Of a stretch of 64,000 nt of DNA, positions 38,591-51,845 are shown piece by piece (the first letter of the stretch is position 1; every line of letters starts with the position of its first letter). The position numbers were made by a program, and so were the translations under genes. Location: the NCBI GenBank assembly GCA_034509425.1, contig JAVTVJ010000047.1, positions 496,001 to 560,000 on the forward strand. Reading direction: 5' to 3'. Source of the stretch: Eopsaltria australis. Lineage: Eukaryota; Chordata; Aves; Passeriformes; Petroicidae. The notes under the pieces were generated by a model. It ran no database searches. It saw only the letters and a list, made by a program, of their open reading frames with translations, and was not told the origin of the DNA.

Positions 38591-41500
38591 GTGAATTTCT
38601 TCCCAGAGGCCACCCTGTTCATTCTTCATGAAGCTTATCTGTGGAAATTGGATTTGGTCAGGCAAGAGGTAGGAGGAAACAAAGCAAAACTCAGCTTATT
38701 ACTCGTTTCCCATCTGAGGGGGAAAAAGGTAACACATAATGCACGTCACCTGCTTCATTTAGCAATCAGAGCCAGCAGTAAGTCACAAATGTGTGTCCCT
38801 ATACTGTGGGTGTGTCACACAGCCATCAAATCAAGATCCCCTCCCATGTGCCAGCACGTCCCAGAGAGGGGTTGAAACATGAAAGAGGACGATGCCTGCA
38901 GTGGCTGGGGCAAAGATTATCAACGAGCCTGGGGGAGACAAACAAAGCAGGACCCTGCTGAAGGCAGGGCTTAAAAGGCAAAAGCCATGGGACCTGCATG
39001 CTCAGGAAAATGGAGCTCAGCAGCACAGCCCCGTCCTTGCTGTGCCCATGGAAGCTCCTGGGCTAACAAAGGGCTTGTTTCTCCTTTGGCTGTACCAAGG
39101 GATTTGCAATGACAGTAAGGAACCTCTCTTTTTCCATGATCTACCTTCTGCCCTTGTACTTTCAATATTCTGTCTCACAAGGAGAATTAATTTGTGATTG
39201 ATGTATTTTTCTTATGAGGTGGTCTGGGCTTTTTTTTTCCTCTGTTTGCAATCAGCAAATGGGCCCTTGGAGTATAAGAGCTACAAGAATATCTGAAAAT
39301 CAGGTTTTAGACTGGAGGGATGTTATTACAGAGGAATTTTGAGACTTTGAAGACAAGAGTAATGGGGATTTAACTATTCAAATCTCCAAATTTCCCAGAC
39401 AGCACAGAAAATACCAGAAGGAAGTGCAAAGGAAAAGCTCAAAAGGATAAATCTGTTTGGTTTAGAAAAGAGAAGGGATGAGATAATGTCTGGAAATTGA
39501 TTAAAGTAGAGAAGTGACTGTGTAAACTGGGAGGAAGAGCATAAATCAGGCAAGAAATGTGTTCAGAATTAACTCAGAGGATAAGTCCAGAGAAGAATTC
39601 TGCTGTCACAGTTATGGCAGTAACGCTGCCATATGTCTGGTTGTACACCAATTCAGTCCCAAACATCTCGGCAGACATGGCTTTTTCACAGAACCTGAGA
39701 GCCCTCCTCAAAGGAGGGACAACTTCAAAGGAAGTTTCTGAAGGTTATATCACGACAAGTTTTGAAGATTTGGGTTTCCCCACAAAAAATTCTTTTGTCA
39801 AATTTGTTTATTTTCCCTCTTCAAAGTGAGCGAGCAGCAGTACATCATGCCAGGATAGCTGTGGCTTTGCTTGTATGAAATACCAACAAAACTTTGCCAG
39901 TGATAAAGTTTCCAGGGCTCACCACCTGGAAGGAATTTCTTGGCAGATTTCATACACAAAGAGAAGCACTTTATTCTCAGTTAATTTTTATTCACTTTTG
40001 TGCACACACCCTGTACAGATCAGGAAAAACTCTCCAGGTTGGCTGTGGGGCACCATCACAGCTGCAGGATGCCAATCTCTCTGTGTTTGCATCTCAGGAC
40101 TGAGATGATGCTCTAGGTCTCTGTTGCCAGGTCCTCAGGAGTGCTCAGAGTAGCTCCTGGCTCTCAATTCCCCTTGCTCACTGAAAAACCACGGATACAG
40201 ACCCTGCACGGGGTCCTTCTCCACTCCTCCCAGCCAGAGGCAGTCTCCACAGCAAACCCATGGGCTTGTGGACTGACTGGCAGCAGGAGCAGCCTGAAGG
40301 TTGAGGTGCTGGAAGCACAAGTTATTAACTTGTACTTGGGGAAGGGTAGAAGAGAATTGTCAATGTTACACCATAAGGTAAAGGAGGCTGCAGGAGACAG
40401 TAAGTGCTAATATTGTGGCCAGATGGAAAAAATAAAAGTAACACATCTAGTGGTAGATTGCATGTGAAAACAAGGCAGACAAAAAGCACTTTGAGGAACA
40501 AATGGCAAAGGGAGTTAACACTATTAATGTTTCTTCACATCAAAGATTCAGGACCCTGTCAGAAAATCTGTAGGGCTTGCTGATATTATGGAAGATCACA
40601 GCAGATGCAGCCAATTTTTAATTATTCATTTGCTCAATGCTCATAGTGGAAGAAACTTAGTGTTCAGATAGCTCCAGTCGTTCTTGGGGGTTAGGGCTCT
40701 TAAGAAAGATTACGTAGAAATCAAAATTACTTCAGAAGAGAGATTTAAAAAGTCACAAAGTGAATAGCAATGAATGACTAAGACTGATAAGGAGGTCTGT
40801 GTCTCTAAACTGGAAGAGCTAAGATCATAGCAGTGGTGGATAATGTGTAATTTAAAACTACTGTAAAGTTAAACAGGGGCAAACATGAGGTCAATTTTAA
40901 AAATTTGCTCCAAAGCTGATGTAACTGCAGGCCTCTTATTCCAGCTCAGATACTACAGCGGGGTCTGCCAATCTGTGCTGCATCTATGTGCTGTGGCAAA
41001 GTCTTTGTGGGGAAACTGCAGGACTGGCTTCTGTGAGAAGATGCTGCATGCATGTCAGAGCCAATGCCAGCTGGCCCCAGGACACATTCACCAAAGCTGA
41101 GCCCATCAGAGATGCTGGTGGCACCTCTAAAACATATTCGAGAAAGGGTAAAAATCCTGCACGGCAGCTGGAGAGAGGAGTAAGAACATGTGAGAGGAAC
41201 AGCCCTGCTGACACCAAGGTCAGTGCAGAGGAGGGGCAGGAGGTGCTCCAGGTACTGGAGATGAGATTCCCCTGCAGCCCCTGGTGCAGCCCACAGTGAA
41301 GCAGCTGTGCCCCTGTAGCCCATGGAGGATCACAGGGGAGCAGAGACCTTGGGAGTCACTGCAGCTGTTTTTAAACTGACAGGACAGTGACAGGAGTACA
41401 ATGTCAGTCAGTTTTGAAGGCAGCACCCAAGAATTCTGGATACTAGGTCTTTTATCAAAGAACTATCTTTAGTTTACAGATGTGGGAACAATTTAACTGG

Positions 41501-44500
41501 TTTTATCTCCAATGACATTACAAAGGCCACTGCAAGAATGTTTTTCAGCCCACACACAACTTCAAGTGACTGTTTCTCACCACTGTCTAAGATGGGTTTA
41601 TGTTGCTAGAGAAGGTCAGCTGAGAACACATCTCCTGGAGAGCCCCACCATCTTATAAATGGGCAGTAAATAACAAAATACCTTTTGCTCTGGGAAAAGG
41701 GGGGTTCACCTAACCTGCACTTAGGTATCTACAATGTAAATGTGTATATGCAATGTCAATAAGGCTACTGCAAGCACTTCATTCTTTAATCTTAATGGTT
41801 TGGCTGTGTGATTACCTTTTATTGTTTTGCTGATTTCTGATTATTTTGAGCACCTGCACTCTTTCAAAATATTTTCTCTTCATTGTAACACTCTGTTCTT
41901 TTTTGTCATAGGGTGGGGGACTTAAGTCGTCCAAAAAAAATAAAGATATTCCCTTTTGGTTTATACATTTGCAAAATGACAGAACTGATCTTTGCTCTGC
42001 ACTGGCCATCATGTCTCCAGTTGCTGAGTCAAACCCTATCCTGCCTTCCAATAGCTTGATTAAAACATGCCACATACGACCCTAGCACTGGCTGCTGTAG
42101 CTTACCAGCAGAGAAGTTGCCATACTCACTGAGTTCAGACTCCAGCTTTTCAAAGTAACATAATTAAAAATCCACCCATCCTAGGCTTGCAAGCTGGTAG
42201 TTTTCCTGCCTGACCAGAAACCTGCAGGTTAACTGAAAAAGAAGCAGCAGGTGAAGAGCAGGAGCTTCCCCAGATGATAAAGTGTTAATTAGCAGGGATA
42301 TCAGAGACATCACTGGATACTCAGGGAAGTTCAGTACCTCAGCAGGTCTGCCCAAAAGTACTCATTGGCCCTGCACTCCAGCAGCACAAATTCAGCTGCT
42401 GATACTGATCCCATCATTTTCATTTCAGTACATCCCTTACTCCTAGAGCTGGGAAAGTTTTCTGTAGGGAAAGGGGTGAGAGCAGGGAAGGGAAAGTTCT
42501 TTGACCCACGAAGATTCATCACTCTGGAAGAGTTAAAAATTAATGAGAGACAAGAGAGAGAAATATAAAACTGAGATTAGTTCCTTGTTTGTTTTCTTGC
42601 TCCCCACTGTGAAGTTATAGAAATGTATCCAGTATTCGCTTTCTCCCACAGGCAGTTAATTACTTGTGTGAATAGTTTTCACTGCTTCCTGCTGGAATAT
42701 CCCAGAACCACCGACCCAGTGTCACTGTCTCTGCCACCTCCTCCCCACGCAGCCAAAAGGAGCAACAAAAAATCAGCTGAGCACGGTCTTTTTGCAACCA
42801 GGATCCCCCTTCTGCCACCTGCAGCGGCAGGACTGTTGGGGCTGGAGCTCAGACTGTTAGACAGAGAGGAAACAGGAGAAGATGTGTGAAAGCAGAAGAC
42901 AGAGAAAACAGGCCCTGTCAATAAGTGGGACTCAAACAGAGAGATTCAGCTCTGTGAATATAACTACAAACTGTGAAATATCTCTGGGTTTTTTTTTTTT
43001 TTTTGCATTAGTCATCTTGGGGTTTCCTCCTCCACCTAGCTCCTCTTCACCCCTTTTCTTTAAGATTCCTGTACAGTTCTATGTGTCTCTGACACTGCTC
43101 AACCCTAACCTTCCCCGTATCCTGAAAGCCTCATCATGCAGCCAACATGGTTCACGGAGAGGGTTGATGTTATCACTTCTTCACAGCTCTTCACTGGACA
43201 CAAAAGCTGACAACAGCCCATTGCTCTTGCTTGTGGTTGCAGCCACTCTTATGAGAAATCCAGTCAACACCTCAAGCTTAGAAAGCTTTATGCCACCGGG
43301 AGTGGCAAAATATCCACGAGCTATCCATTCTTCTGAGCAGGACCCTGATCACACAGCCCTTCATGTGTGCTGTTTTCTTTCTGACATGTTCCTGTTACCT
43401 GTGAGATACAATAACACTGTAAGACATCTTTGTCTTCATTGTCTCCTGCGGGGTGCTGTGAGTACCTGAGGACCTTAACAATTCTACCCAAGGAGTGACA
43501 TCAGAGGGTTTCAGCTGAAAGCAACACTTCCTCCTTCACCTGCACTAAGTGGCTCTTACAGAAGCAGACTGCTCCATTCTTCAGTAACTGAAGCCTGGAA
43601 TAACTCTTTCTCCCTATTTTGGCTCCTCTTACAGTGCTGGTATATATTGATACATATATATTATACTGCTAATATGTGCTGATGTACTGATAGTATAGAT
43701 CTCACAGGACAACTCTCCCTGGTGACACCATCACTGACTCTTCAGTGGAACGGGAGCAGCTCATCCTACTCTGAAATTACTCACAGGATACCCTTGAATA
43801 TTGCTGTCAGCAGAGGTTTGTTCTCTGGCTAGTCCCTTTGGAGGAACAAGGAATGAAACAGGAAGTCACATCTGAGAAAGGCACCACAGCAGAAGCAGGA
43901 TCTGCTTCTAATGAACACTCCCACCCTCTCTGGATGCTCACACCTCCCGAAGATACACCTGGGCAGCTGGGAGCCTCACAGCTCCATGGGATGACACAAC
44001 CACATGAAGTTTTGCTCCCACTCCCCTGTTCCCAGTACAAGATGCAAGGAAACTGGGGTGAGTTCAGCAAGGGCCACCTGAGGTGGGTGGCAGCTGGAGC
44101 TCTCATTTTGTGAGGTGGGGTTGACACACTTTACTTCGTCACCTACATTTAACACATGTCCCAGAGCAAAATGCAACAGCTTGCTGTGCAGGCACTTTCC
44201 TCAGCCTCAGTGGGATGGTGAGGAGAGAAGGAAAGCAAGGAGGGAACAAGCGAGAACTTCCGCAGGGCAGAGGACCCTGAGACTGCTCCATCTCAAGTTT
44301 TGCCTCAGCCCCTGAGAGGTTTCTTCCCCTTCTAGTCCATCACTTCTCCTCCCACCTCTCTCCCTCTTCAACACCCTCCTTGCAGCATTGCCAGGATCCT
44401 CCTCCAAACCACCATCTCCTTGGGGAATGGTCTTAGTTCTGGCCCCTTTCCATCCCTTGCATCCTCAGGTTTTCAGAGCCTTGCAAGTCCCCCAGCCAGT

Positions 44501-44634
44501 GCACCCCAGGCGGCCTCACCACCTCGCCACTGAGGGCAGGCAGTCATTCAGAGCAGGAGCAGTGCATAGCAACACTGAGCACTCCCCAGGGCCTTTGTTG
44601 ACACTCCCAAGGACTCCCACCCACTCTCCCAGGC
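38591..44634. other. Intergenic and upstream flank of the plus-strand VMO1 gene
   Basis: About 6 kb without a recognised gene. The 195-codon + strand frame at 42,882-43,469 runs through a T16 tract (42,989-43,004) and a proline/serine-rich low-complexity stretch and looks spurious. A short AT-alternating stretch lies near 43,645-43,670. The last 400 bp before the VMO1 gene are distinctly GC-rich. Confidence 0.45.
42989..43004. repeat. T16 homopolymer
   Basis: An uninterrupted run of T. It produces the polyphenylalanine stretch in the overlapping open frame, which argues against that frame being a gene. Confidence 0.95.
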
Positions 44635-44646
44635 AATAAATTCCCC
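44635..44646 (+). promoter_or_regulatory. TATA-like core promoter of the plus-strand VMO1 gene
   Basis: AATAAATTCCCC lies 58 bp before the start codon. It aligns with TATAAATTCCCC, which precedes the other VMO1 gene at similar distance, and differs only in the first base of the TATA box (AATAAAT instead of TATAAAT). This is a homologous but weakened TATA element. Confidence 0.65.
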
Positions 44647-44692
44647 TGTGCCAACTCCTCCATGCAGAGAGGCACTGAGCAGGTTCCCTGCA

Positions 44693-46182
44693 ATGCAGCT
44701 GCTCCTCCCGGCCATCCTGTGCCTGCTGGGCCCCTGCTGCCCCCAGGGCACCGAGGCACGGCACTATGAGTCCATCCTCACGGTGCCAAACGGAGGTCCC
44801 TGGGGCTCTTGGGGGCACAAGCAGTTCTGCCCCAGCGGCCACGCAAAGGGGTTTGAACTGAAGGTAAGCTTTGACTTCTTCTTCAGGGTGGGGAACAAAA
44901 CCTGCTGTGAGACAATGTTATTTTGTTCTGATTGTAGCAGGGCTGGCCACAGCACTGTGCCCCATCACAGCAGTTTGTGTTGTATCTGCATCATGCAGGC
45001 TTCTCAGCAAGAAATCTCTAACACAGAGCATCTCTCTGGGCTCCCTGCCAGTAAATGATTTCTTAGCAGAGGGGTCCCTTGGGTGAGAGAATACCTGGGG
45101 TTGGTGCAGCAGAGCCTGTTCCCGGGACAAGTCCCACCTGCCAGCACCCCAGCTCTGGGTATCACAGCACATGGTGAAAGGGTGGGCATGGCCTGGGACA
45201 GCAGCCACCGAGCACTCCTGTTTCCAGAGTACCTACTCCACTGCTTGGAGAAGAACAGAGGTGGGCAACAGCAAAAAGGGCTTCCTGAGAAACATCATGG
45301 AGTTGTCTCACAGCCCTGCTCAGCTGCACTAACATTCTTGCTGTGTCCCAAAGCCTCCTGCCATCCCTCATCATGAGGGCTCACCTCATCACCTCTTTTA
45401 AATGGGGGACAACGCTGACCTCTCCCATTTTTCTTCCCCTCTTCTAAGGTCCAGCCCTACCAGGGATTTTGGCTGTTTGGTGATGACACGGCTCTGAATG
45501 GTGTCCGTCTGCTCTGCACGGATGGCACAGTCATCGAGTCCTCCGTGGGGTGGTGAGCCCTTGCTTTCTCACTCTCCTTCAGGGCAGCAGCTATACTTTC
45601 TCCTTTTCCTCAAAAACTTGCTTTGGAAAGTACATTAAGTAACAGGGGCAAAGCAAGCAGTTGAGATTGCCAAGGGGCTCTACAGGAACAGGGCAGCCTG
45701 GAGCTGGTGGTGGCTGGGCATCCAGAGGATGTTGGGGAAGGGGAGTGAAATGGGTGCTCCTACAAACCTGCCCCTCCTGTCAGGGTCCCTTGCCCCAGGA
45801 CTGCCAGGACCCTGGGCAGGTTGCGGTGTTGATTGCAGCACAGCAGAGGCTGGACAAGCCTTGGTAAGTTGTTTTTCCCTCTGGCAGGTGGGGAAACTGG
45901 ACCGAGGCCCAGCTCTGCTCCAGCAGCAGGCTGGTTTCCTTCTCGCTGCGCGTGGAAAGGTGGCAGTACCTGCGTGACAACACGGCCGTCAACAACGTGC
46001 GGTTCACCTGCTCCAACGGGACACAGCTGGAGGGCTGGGGACTCTCGGGGGGTCACTTTGGCCCATGGAGCAGCAACTGCACCTCTGGGGCCATCTGTGG
46101 GCTCCAAACAAAGGTGGAGAAGCCCCAGGGAAAGTGGGATGACACAGCTCTCAATGACATGAGAGTCTTCTGCTGTCAGTAA
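44693..46182 (+). CDS. VMO1-like paralogue, 3 exons, 189 aa
   Basis: This is a second vitelline-membrane-outer-layer-1 family protein, predicted to be secreted. The coding exons are 44,693-44,863, 45,449-45,552 and 45,888-46,182. Introns of 585 and 335 bp have GTAAGC...CTAAG and GTGAGC...GGCAG ends and phases 0 and 2, the same positions as in the minus-strand gene. Together they give 570 nt, 189 codons plus stop. Residues 1-22 form a leucine-rich signal peptide. The family repeats are GDDTALNGV (68-76), DNTAVNNV (122-129) and DDTALND (176-182). [16 protein letters not shown] and the terminal VFCCQ are also present. All eight family cysteines are kept (46, 80, 102, 133, 156, 162, 187, 188). 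Differences from typical VMO1: about three extra residues at 63-67 and three more between Cys156 and Cys162, so the usual CXXC becomes CX5C. There are three potential N-glycosylation sites (N95, N135, N155). The frame is open 15 codons upstream, but only from a GTG, so the ATG before [11 protein letters not shown] is the start. An out-of-frame ATG at 44,662 precedes it. Confidence 0.94.
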
Positions 46183-46226
46183 GCCTGACTCCCCATCCCT
46201 TGCCAGCATCTGCAAAGCTGCACAGC

Positions 46227-46232
46227 ATTAAA
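46227..46232 (+). terminator. Candidate poly(A) signal ATTAAA of the plus-strand VMO1 gene
   Basis: ATTAAA, the commonest variant of the poly(A) hexamer, begins 45 bp after the stop codon and would give a very short 3' UTR of about 60-70 nt. Motif and position are the only evidence. Confidence 0.6.
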
Positions 46233-49200
46233 CCTTGAACCTGTCCTTGCACAAAGAGCAGTGTACAATTTCTTTCCATCTTATTTTGTCGAGGGCAGCC
46301 AGATCCCATGGCTACAGAACTTCATAAGAAGGGTCTTTGTGTCCATTGTGGTTAAGCTTTATAACAAATTTATAAGGTGCAGAATTCCTGTGAGGGAGCA
46401 TAGGGGATTCTCATGGCTGCTGGTAAGGCAGGAGGTGGGACTATAAAGGGTGAACAGTGAAGTAGAAGAGGGATATCTGCCCTGGCAGAAACTCTGGTTT
46501 CAAAGGAGAGGAAGGGGACTCTTCATCCTATTTCCATTATAATGCTTAGGATGTGCAGGGATCACTATCACACATCCATCCGTCCGTCCATCCGTCCGTC
46601 TGTCCATCCATCCATCCATCCATCCACAAATAAGTTCAAATACACCATGCAGCTTGTGGTCCCAGCTCCATGCCTCTCCTTCCAGCCTTCTCAGCACAGC
46701 ATCTCAACATCTCAGGGTGCCCTGTGCAAAACAGGAACCCTGAGGATTTTTGTTTCGAAGACTGCAGTAATTCCCATGTATTGCAGTCAGAAATGTACCT
46801 TTGCATAGGCACCTTTCCTGAACCTACCATCATCTCCTTCAGCATCCAGATCTCCCTCTCAACTCTTCTCTGTTTTGTGCCACTTCCCAGGGCTGTAGGC
46901 AATAGCTTGTGTGGGAGCACTGTGGCCATAACAAGTTTAGGACAGGGATCAGGCACAAACGCAGGTCCCAGAGGGAATTATGCAGGAACAGGTTGGTTGG
47001 AGAGCATTATGGTGCACATGTGCAGGAAGGACTTGAGGAGGAAAGGAACAAACAGCAAGGATTAGGAGAACTCTAGAGAGAATTGCAAAAGATTTCAATG
47101 AACACTTTCCTCAGTCCCAGGAGTGCAAAGAGGAGGCAGAAATCTGAGGAAGACATAGGAGGGAAGGAGAATTTACTCAACTCTGTAAAGTCCATAGACT
47201 TTTCCCATGCTCGTACGTTTGAAATTTGTTTGCTACGGTGTTCTCTCTGATAAGTAAGTCTTTCTTAGGAAGATTGTGAATGGTCCTCAGTAGCACCTGT
47301 GAGCTGAGACTTTCTGTGCACACATCTGAACACACAGGCAGTGTTACCTTTGCTTAATCCCTGCTGGGATCCCAGATGTTCCAGAGGTTTCTGAAGCATT
47401 AACTGTACCATCATGTGCCCTTATGCATCCAAAGGGACTCCTTGCCACTTGGCATGCAGCCAGGAAAAGCCTTACAATAGGTACATTTACAAGTATATTT
47501 AACCCTTTCTGCCAAGGTTTTGAAAACAGGGGTTTGAAAGTCCAAGCACTTACATTTTTATTGCCAGTTTGGTTGGTTTCCACATGCTTTTCTTATTCCA
47601 TACCTATACAGGTAAGCCCCACAGAGCTACCTATTATCTCAGGAGAGTACCAGGTTTAAAATCAAAAGAGAAACACTGAATACGTGATCTGGCAACAAGG
47701 TCACACATCCTCATGGATGATTTCCAATTTTAAGAGATAAAGGCACTCTGGAGGCAGTTCAATTTTTGTAACAGGAATCTCTCTCTACAATTAGATATAA
47801 TTGGAAAATGCATAACTCAGCTCTTCTTCTGGAAAAAAAGGTTCCCCTAGGGCACTCTGAAATACACTGAGACAAAAAGATGGGATTCTTGTCACTAATG
47901 TCTCAAGGGTTTCTATGTTAGCTTTGCATTATTATATCACTTTCTTATTACTCATTACTCATTCACTTAAGCAAGTTGCTGTACACAGCACTTTACATGG
48001 CATTAAACATGGAAGAGTTTCTGTCAACAGGGAGTTCCTGCAAGAAAACTAGTCTTAAAAGTCATTTCATGGTCTTCCCACTCAGCTCTCCCCATTATCA
48101 CAACAAAATGGGGATTTGATTGGGCTGAATCCAAATGCCATGGCAGATCCTCTCGAGTAATAAATATCCCAGTTTCCAGGCAGAGGAGATCTGATAGTGA
48201 AATGTTGGAAGAGATATCCCTGTCCATTACTCCTTCAAATTCATTATTTGACTAATATCAGATTTTGTACTGTGTATGTCACTACTCTACAACAGAGAAC
48301 CTCAGGGTTTGTCACAGTCCACCACAAAGTGGCAAGGCTCAAGTCAAGCACTCACTTGCTGTGCACTCACACCAGCATGTGACCCCTTTTCTCTCAGGAA
48401 AACCTGCATGGAATTCCAGATGAAAATCTGATGCTGTTCAATAATCATCTTGCCTCCTGTGCAATAACTCACCCTGATGCACCAGCAAGGGCTGGTTGAG
48501 ATGTTTCATCTCACAGCCCTCACGTTTTGCCTTTAGGCATCTGTGGTGAAAAACAGTCAGCAGCTCCCACATTTCCCCCATGCACTGGGCAGAACATGCA
48601 CAGTGCTTAAAATTGTATGTAAATATATTGACAGCCACACCTCCTCTAAAGACACACAGGTGATGTGCAGCAGCAGCTGTTAATGAAGTGACACCAGTTA
48701 TTCACACATGGATGGGTTTGAGCATCTGGGGGGTGTGGACTAGAAAAAAATAACACCCAGGGCTCACCTTATACACAGTTCATTGGGTATGGGGAGGGAT
48801 GGTGGTTTTGTTCTACCCAAAAAAACAGCTTTCCTCCGGAGAAAGTCCCAGCTACCTGTCCAGTGTGGACTGATTCAGCCGGAGAAGTGCCAGTGGAGTT
48901 TCACTACAGTAAAGAAGTGCAGCAGGGGAAATCCTCAAGCTAAAATCTTTGCTAAGGGAGCAGGTGGTAAAGGCAATTCAATGATGTAACTGACACTCCA
49001 ATGAGTAAAACACAAACCAGGAGGGTCTCTCCACAGCTTAGACATGCATCCAACAGGAGCATTCCTGTGATGATACTGGCATGTTGTCCATAAGCAGAGA
49101 GATGATAGCCCCTGCTCTATTTGGAGGGGCTCTGTATCACCTTCACTGTCTGTTCTGGTGACAGACTTCATTCATAAAAACCACAGTTATGGACCAGGGC

Positions 49201-51726
49201 TCCTGTGCCATTTCACATTGTGCAGTCTGGGAGCAGAAGGAAGGTCCATGCTCTAATCTTTGCGGCAACTCGAGCACACATTAGCAGGCATCCTCTTGAG
49301 GTGACAGTGCACGTCTTTGAAGCCACAGTCCTGTCCCCCAGCTGTCACAACACCTGCCACACCCTTCCTGGAGTGAGAGAATAAATATGAGTAATGAAAG
49401 AGAGAAGGATGGAAAACACCTTGAAAGTCTTCCTGGTGTTTCTCCCAAGAGCACTGAAGACACAGAACATTTGGATCTTCCCTATTCTCATTCCAAGGTT
49501 TGGCTCCCCTGGTGCATCAGCAGCCTTTGGAAATCACTATCACACGACACAGCTGAAATAATGAACACTAAAGCTGGGAAATAGCACTATTCAAAGCTTT
49601 GAAAAACGTTTGTGTCAGACATCAGGAACTCACCTCTAGGCACTGAGCATTCCAAACAAACCACCTCTGTAACTGTGGTCAGCCCCAAAATTCTCCTGGG
49701 AAGTTTGTTTCCTCCCTAAAAGCAGCAGGGGTTGGACTCCACTCTAAACTGCACTGTGAGATGGTGCAGCCTAGATCATCTCTGGTGCTTATCAGCATTC
49801 TCATCCTCTGAGAACACCACATTCCCTCCAGAAAAGCTGCAAAGTTTGAACTTGGCTCCATGTTGAGCAAATGTCCCCAAAGTTCAGAACTCTTCCAAGC
49901 CAGCTTATTTCCTCTAGAACATCTTTAATGAAGTACTTATTTATATTTTCCTTGAAGTAAAAATACTGTATCTGACTTTATCTGTTATTTTTTATTTTAG
50001 TAGGAGATTTGGGTTTGCCTCCACAAGTGTGTCTTTGACCTGTAATAAAATCTGTACTGAAGTAATGGCTAATTCTGAACAAGTAAGTAACAATTCCAGT
50101 AAATCCAAGGGAGGGTAGAAACAACTACATCCCTCTGACCTTTCTGTGCCCCTTTTCAGAAATAAACATGTACTTTGAGCAAAAGAACAAAATTTCTTGT
50201 GCTGTGGTTCTGCAGGGCCATAGCAGAGTGCTGCCTATACCCACATAATTAGAAGGAAGGTTAATGAATTGCTGAAGCACATGTTTCCAGTGGATAATTC
50301 AGATGGAAAGCATGTTTAGGTGGCCTAACAGCTTATTAAATGAGATTAGAATGGACACTCTGCTCTTTGGCAAGTGCATTTCAAGATAAATGGATGTAAC
50401 TCTTTACCTCTGGAAAGTCCATCTGTAAAAGAAGGGCTGTAATCTCTACTGATGCAAACCAGCCTCAGCCATCTTTTCTTTTGGTATGAATATTTTCCCC
50501 TTTTTTCTTTTCTATCCCTTGATATTTTACATCTGTTTGATTTTCTGGCAAAAATAGCGTTCAGCCTCAGCCATGATTTCAGCTACTCACTTTCTAACAC
50601 TTATTGCTGTATTGGAGACTTCCTTCTTCTGCTCAGCTTCACCCCAGTGTTTGCAGGGACATTTCCATGGAGAGCAGCCGCCTTCCTTGTGCAGGATTCA
50701 GCAGCTGATGTAGGAATAACCAGTCTGCTGCATAGCTTTCAAATGCTGCCGTGCCCACCCATGCCAGTTTGCCAACACCTACAGCAGGTCCCCTTGGGTG
50801 TCCATGAAGAAGCTGATCCCCTGCCAAGGTCTGAAGGTGGCCTTGCTGAAGAAGAGGAAAGCACACATGTCCAGGGAGGCTGTACCCTTACTGGTGTGCA
50901 TGGGGACCAGCTCCAGCACTGCTGCCCTTCACACCCACCTGGACCTTTCACAACCATTTCACTAATGCACTTTACCCATAACATTTTAGCAAAGGAAGTG
51001 AGAGATTTTCTGCCTAAGCTATGCTGTCTATGCAGCTGATTTTTCAGGTGAGGTTTCTTCTTAGATAAAGACATCTTTTGAAAGCTTTCCTGTACCAGCC
51101 TGCAATGATGATACTCTGGGGGGAGCTTCTTAATAGTAGGAAAAAACATCACCTCTCATTCTTATTCTCTCTGGAATTATTTTCAACTATTTTTAAAATA
51201 AAATAGAAAATTGATTATATGAAGGAAGCAGACAGCACCATTTGCTATTCTCATAGAGCTTTCAAGTCTCACATCTGGTTTTACAAGAAAAAGACACTAA
51301 GGAGATGCAATAATTTCATCATCTTGCTAGTATCTGTGTCTTGATTGTACACAGATTGTACTACATCCACCAAAGTCTCATTATGCAGGTATTTTCTGCC
51401 ATTTCATCACAGAGACCTGTCAAAAACCAACTACTGTCTAAGCACCCAATTGTCCTTCTCCAGATATTTCTTGTCTGCTTACACAGATTTGTCTAAATGC
51501 ACCTCTGACATCTGTAAAAAGGTAATATGCCTAAAAAGTACTTAGTGTCATCTTGTATCTTCCACTTAGGTACAGAACCTGTTTTAAACCTAAACTGATG
51601 CCTTTATTACAGATCCTTCTTTCTGCTCCTTGTAGCAGTTTCAGATACCATACTCCATTAAATTCAACAGGGAGAGAGAACATAAAACCATTCCAATATT
51701 AATGTAATTTTCTTGGACTGAAAAGT
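46233..51726. other. Intergenic, no gene recognised
   Basis: About 5.5 kb downstream of the plus-strand VMO1 gene, including the tetranucleotide repeat at 46.57 kb. A GC-richer patch at 50.65-50.96 kb carries overlapping frames on both strands (50,452-51,039 plus; 50,739-51,152 minus). Neither shows a recognisable domain. Confidence 0.45.
46573..46626. repeat. Compound (CATC)/(CGTC) tetranucleotide microsatellite
   Basis: Period-4 repeat of about 54 bp in which CATC and CGTC units alternate before settling into pure CATC. It lies 390 bp past the VMO1-like stop codon. The mix of units suggests point mutation within an older array. Confidence 0.95.
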
Positions 51727-51845
51727 CATAAAATCACAGAATACCAGGTTGGAAAGGGACCTCAAGGATCACCTGGTTCAACATTTCTTGGCAAAATCAT
51801 AGTGTAGACAAGATGGCCCAGCACCCTGTCCGGCTTAAAATCTAT
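51727..51845 (-). mobile_element. CR1 LINE 3'-end fragment
   Basis: The + strand starts with the reversed CR1 tail, 'atcacagaataccaggttgg' near 51,733. It continues 'gggacctcaaggatcacctg', 'tttcttggcaaaatcatag' and 'agacaagatggcccagcacc' near 51,808, then 'ctgtccggctta'. This phrase series is typical of an avian CR1 subfamily. Similarity fades after about 51,845. Confidence 0.82.

Noticed and set aside
42882..43469. 195-codon + strand ORF
   Set aside because: It includes a T16 homopolymer read as polyphenylalanine and a low-complexity Pro/Ser stretch, with no recognisable domain.
50452..51039. 195-codon + strand ORF in a GC-richer patch
   Set aside because: It starts at a non-ATG codon, the first half is low-complexity Phe/Leu/Ser, a competing 137-codon frame lies on the other strand, and no family is recognised.
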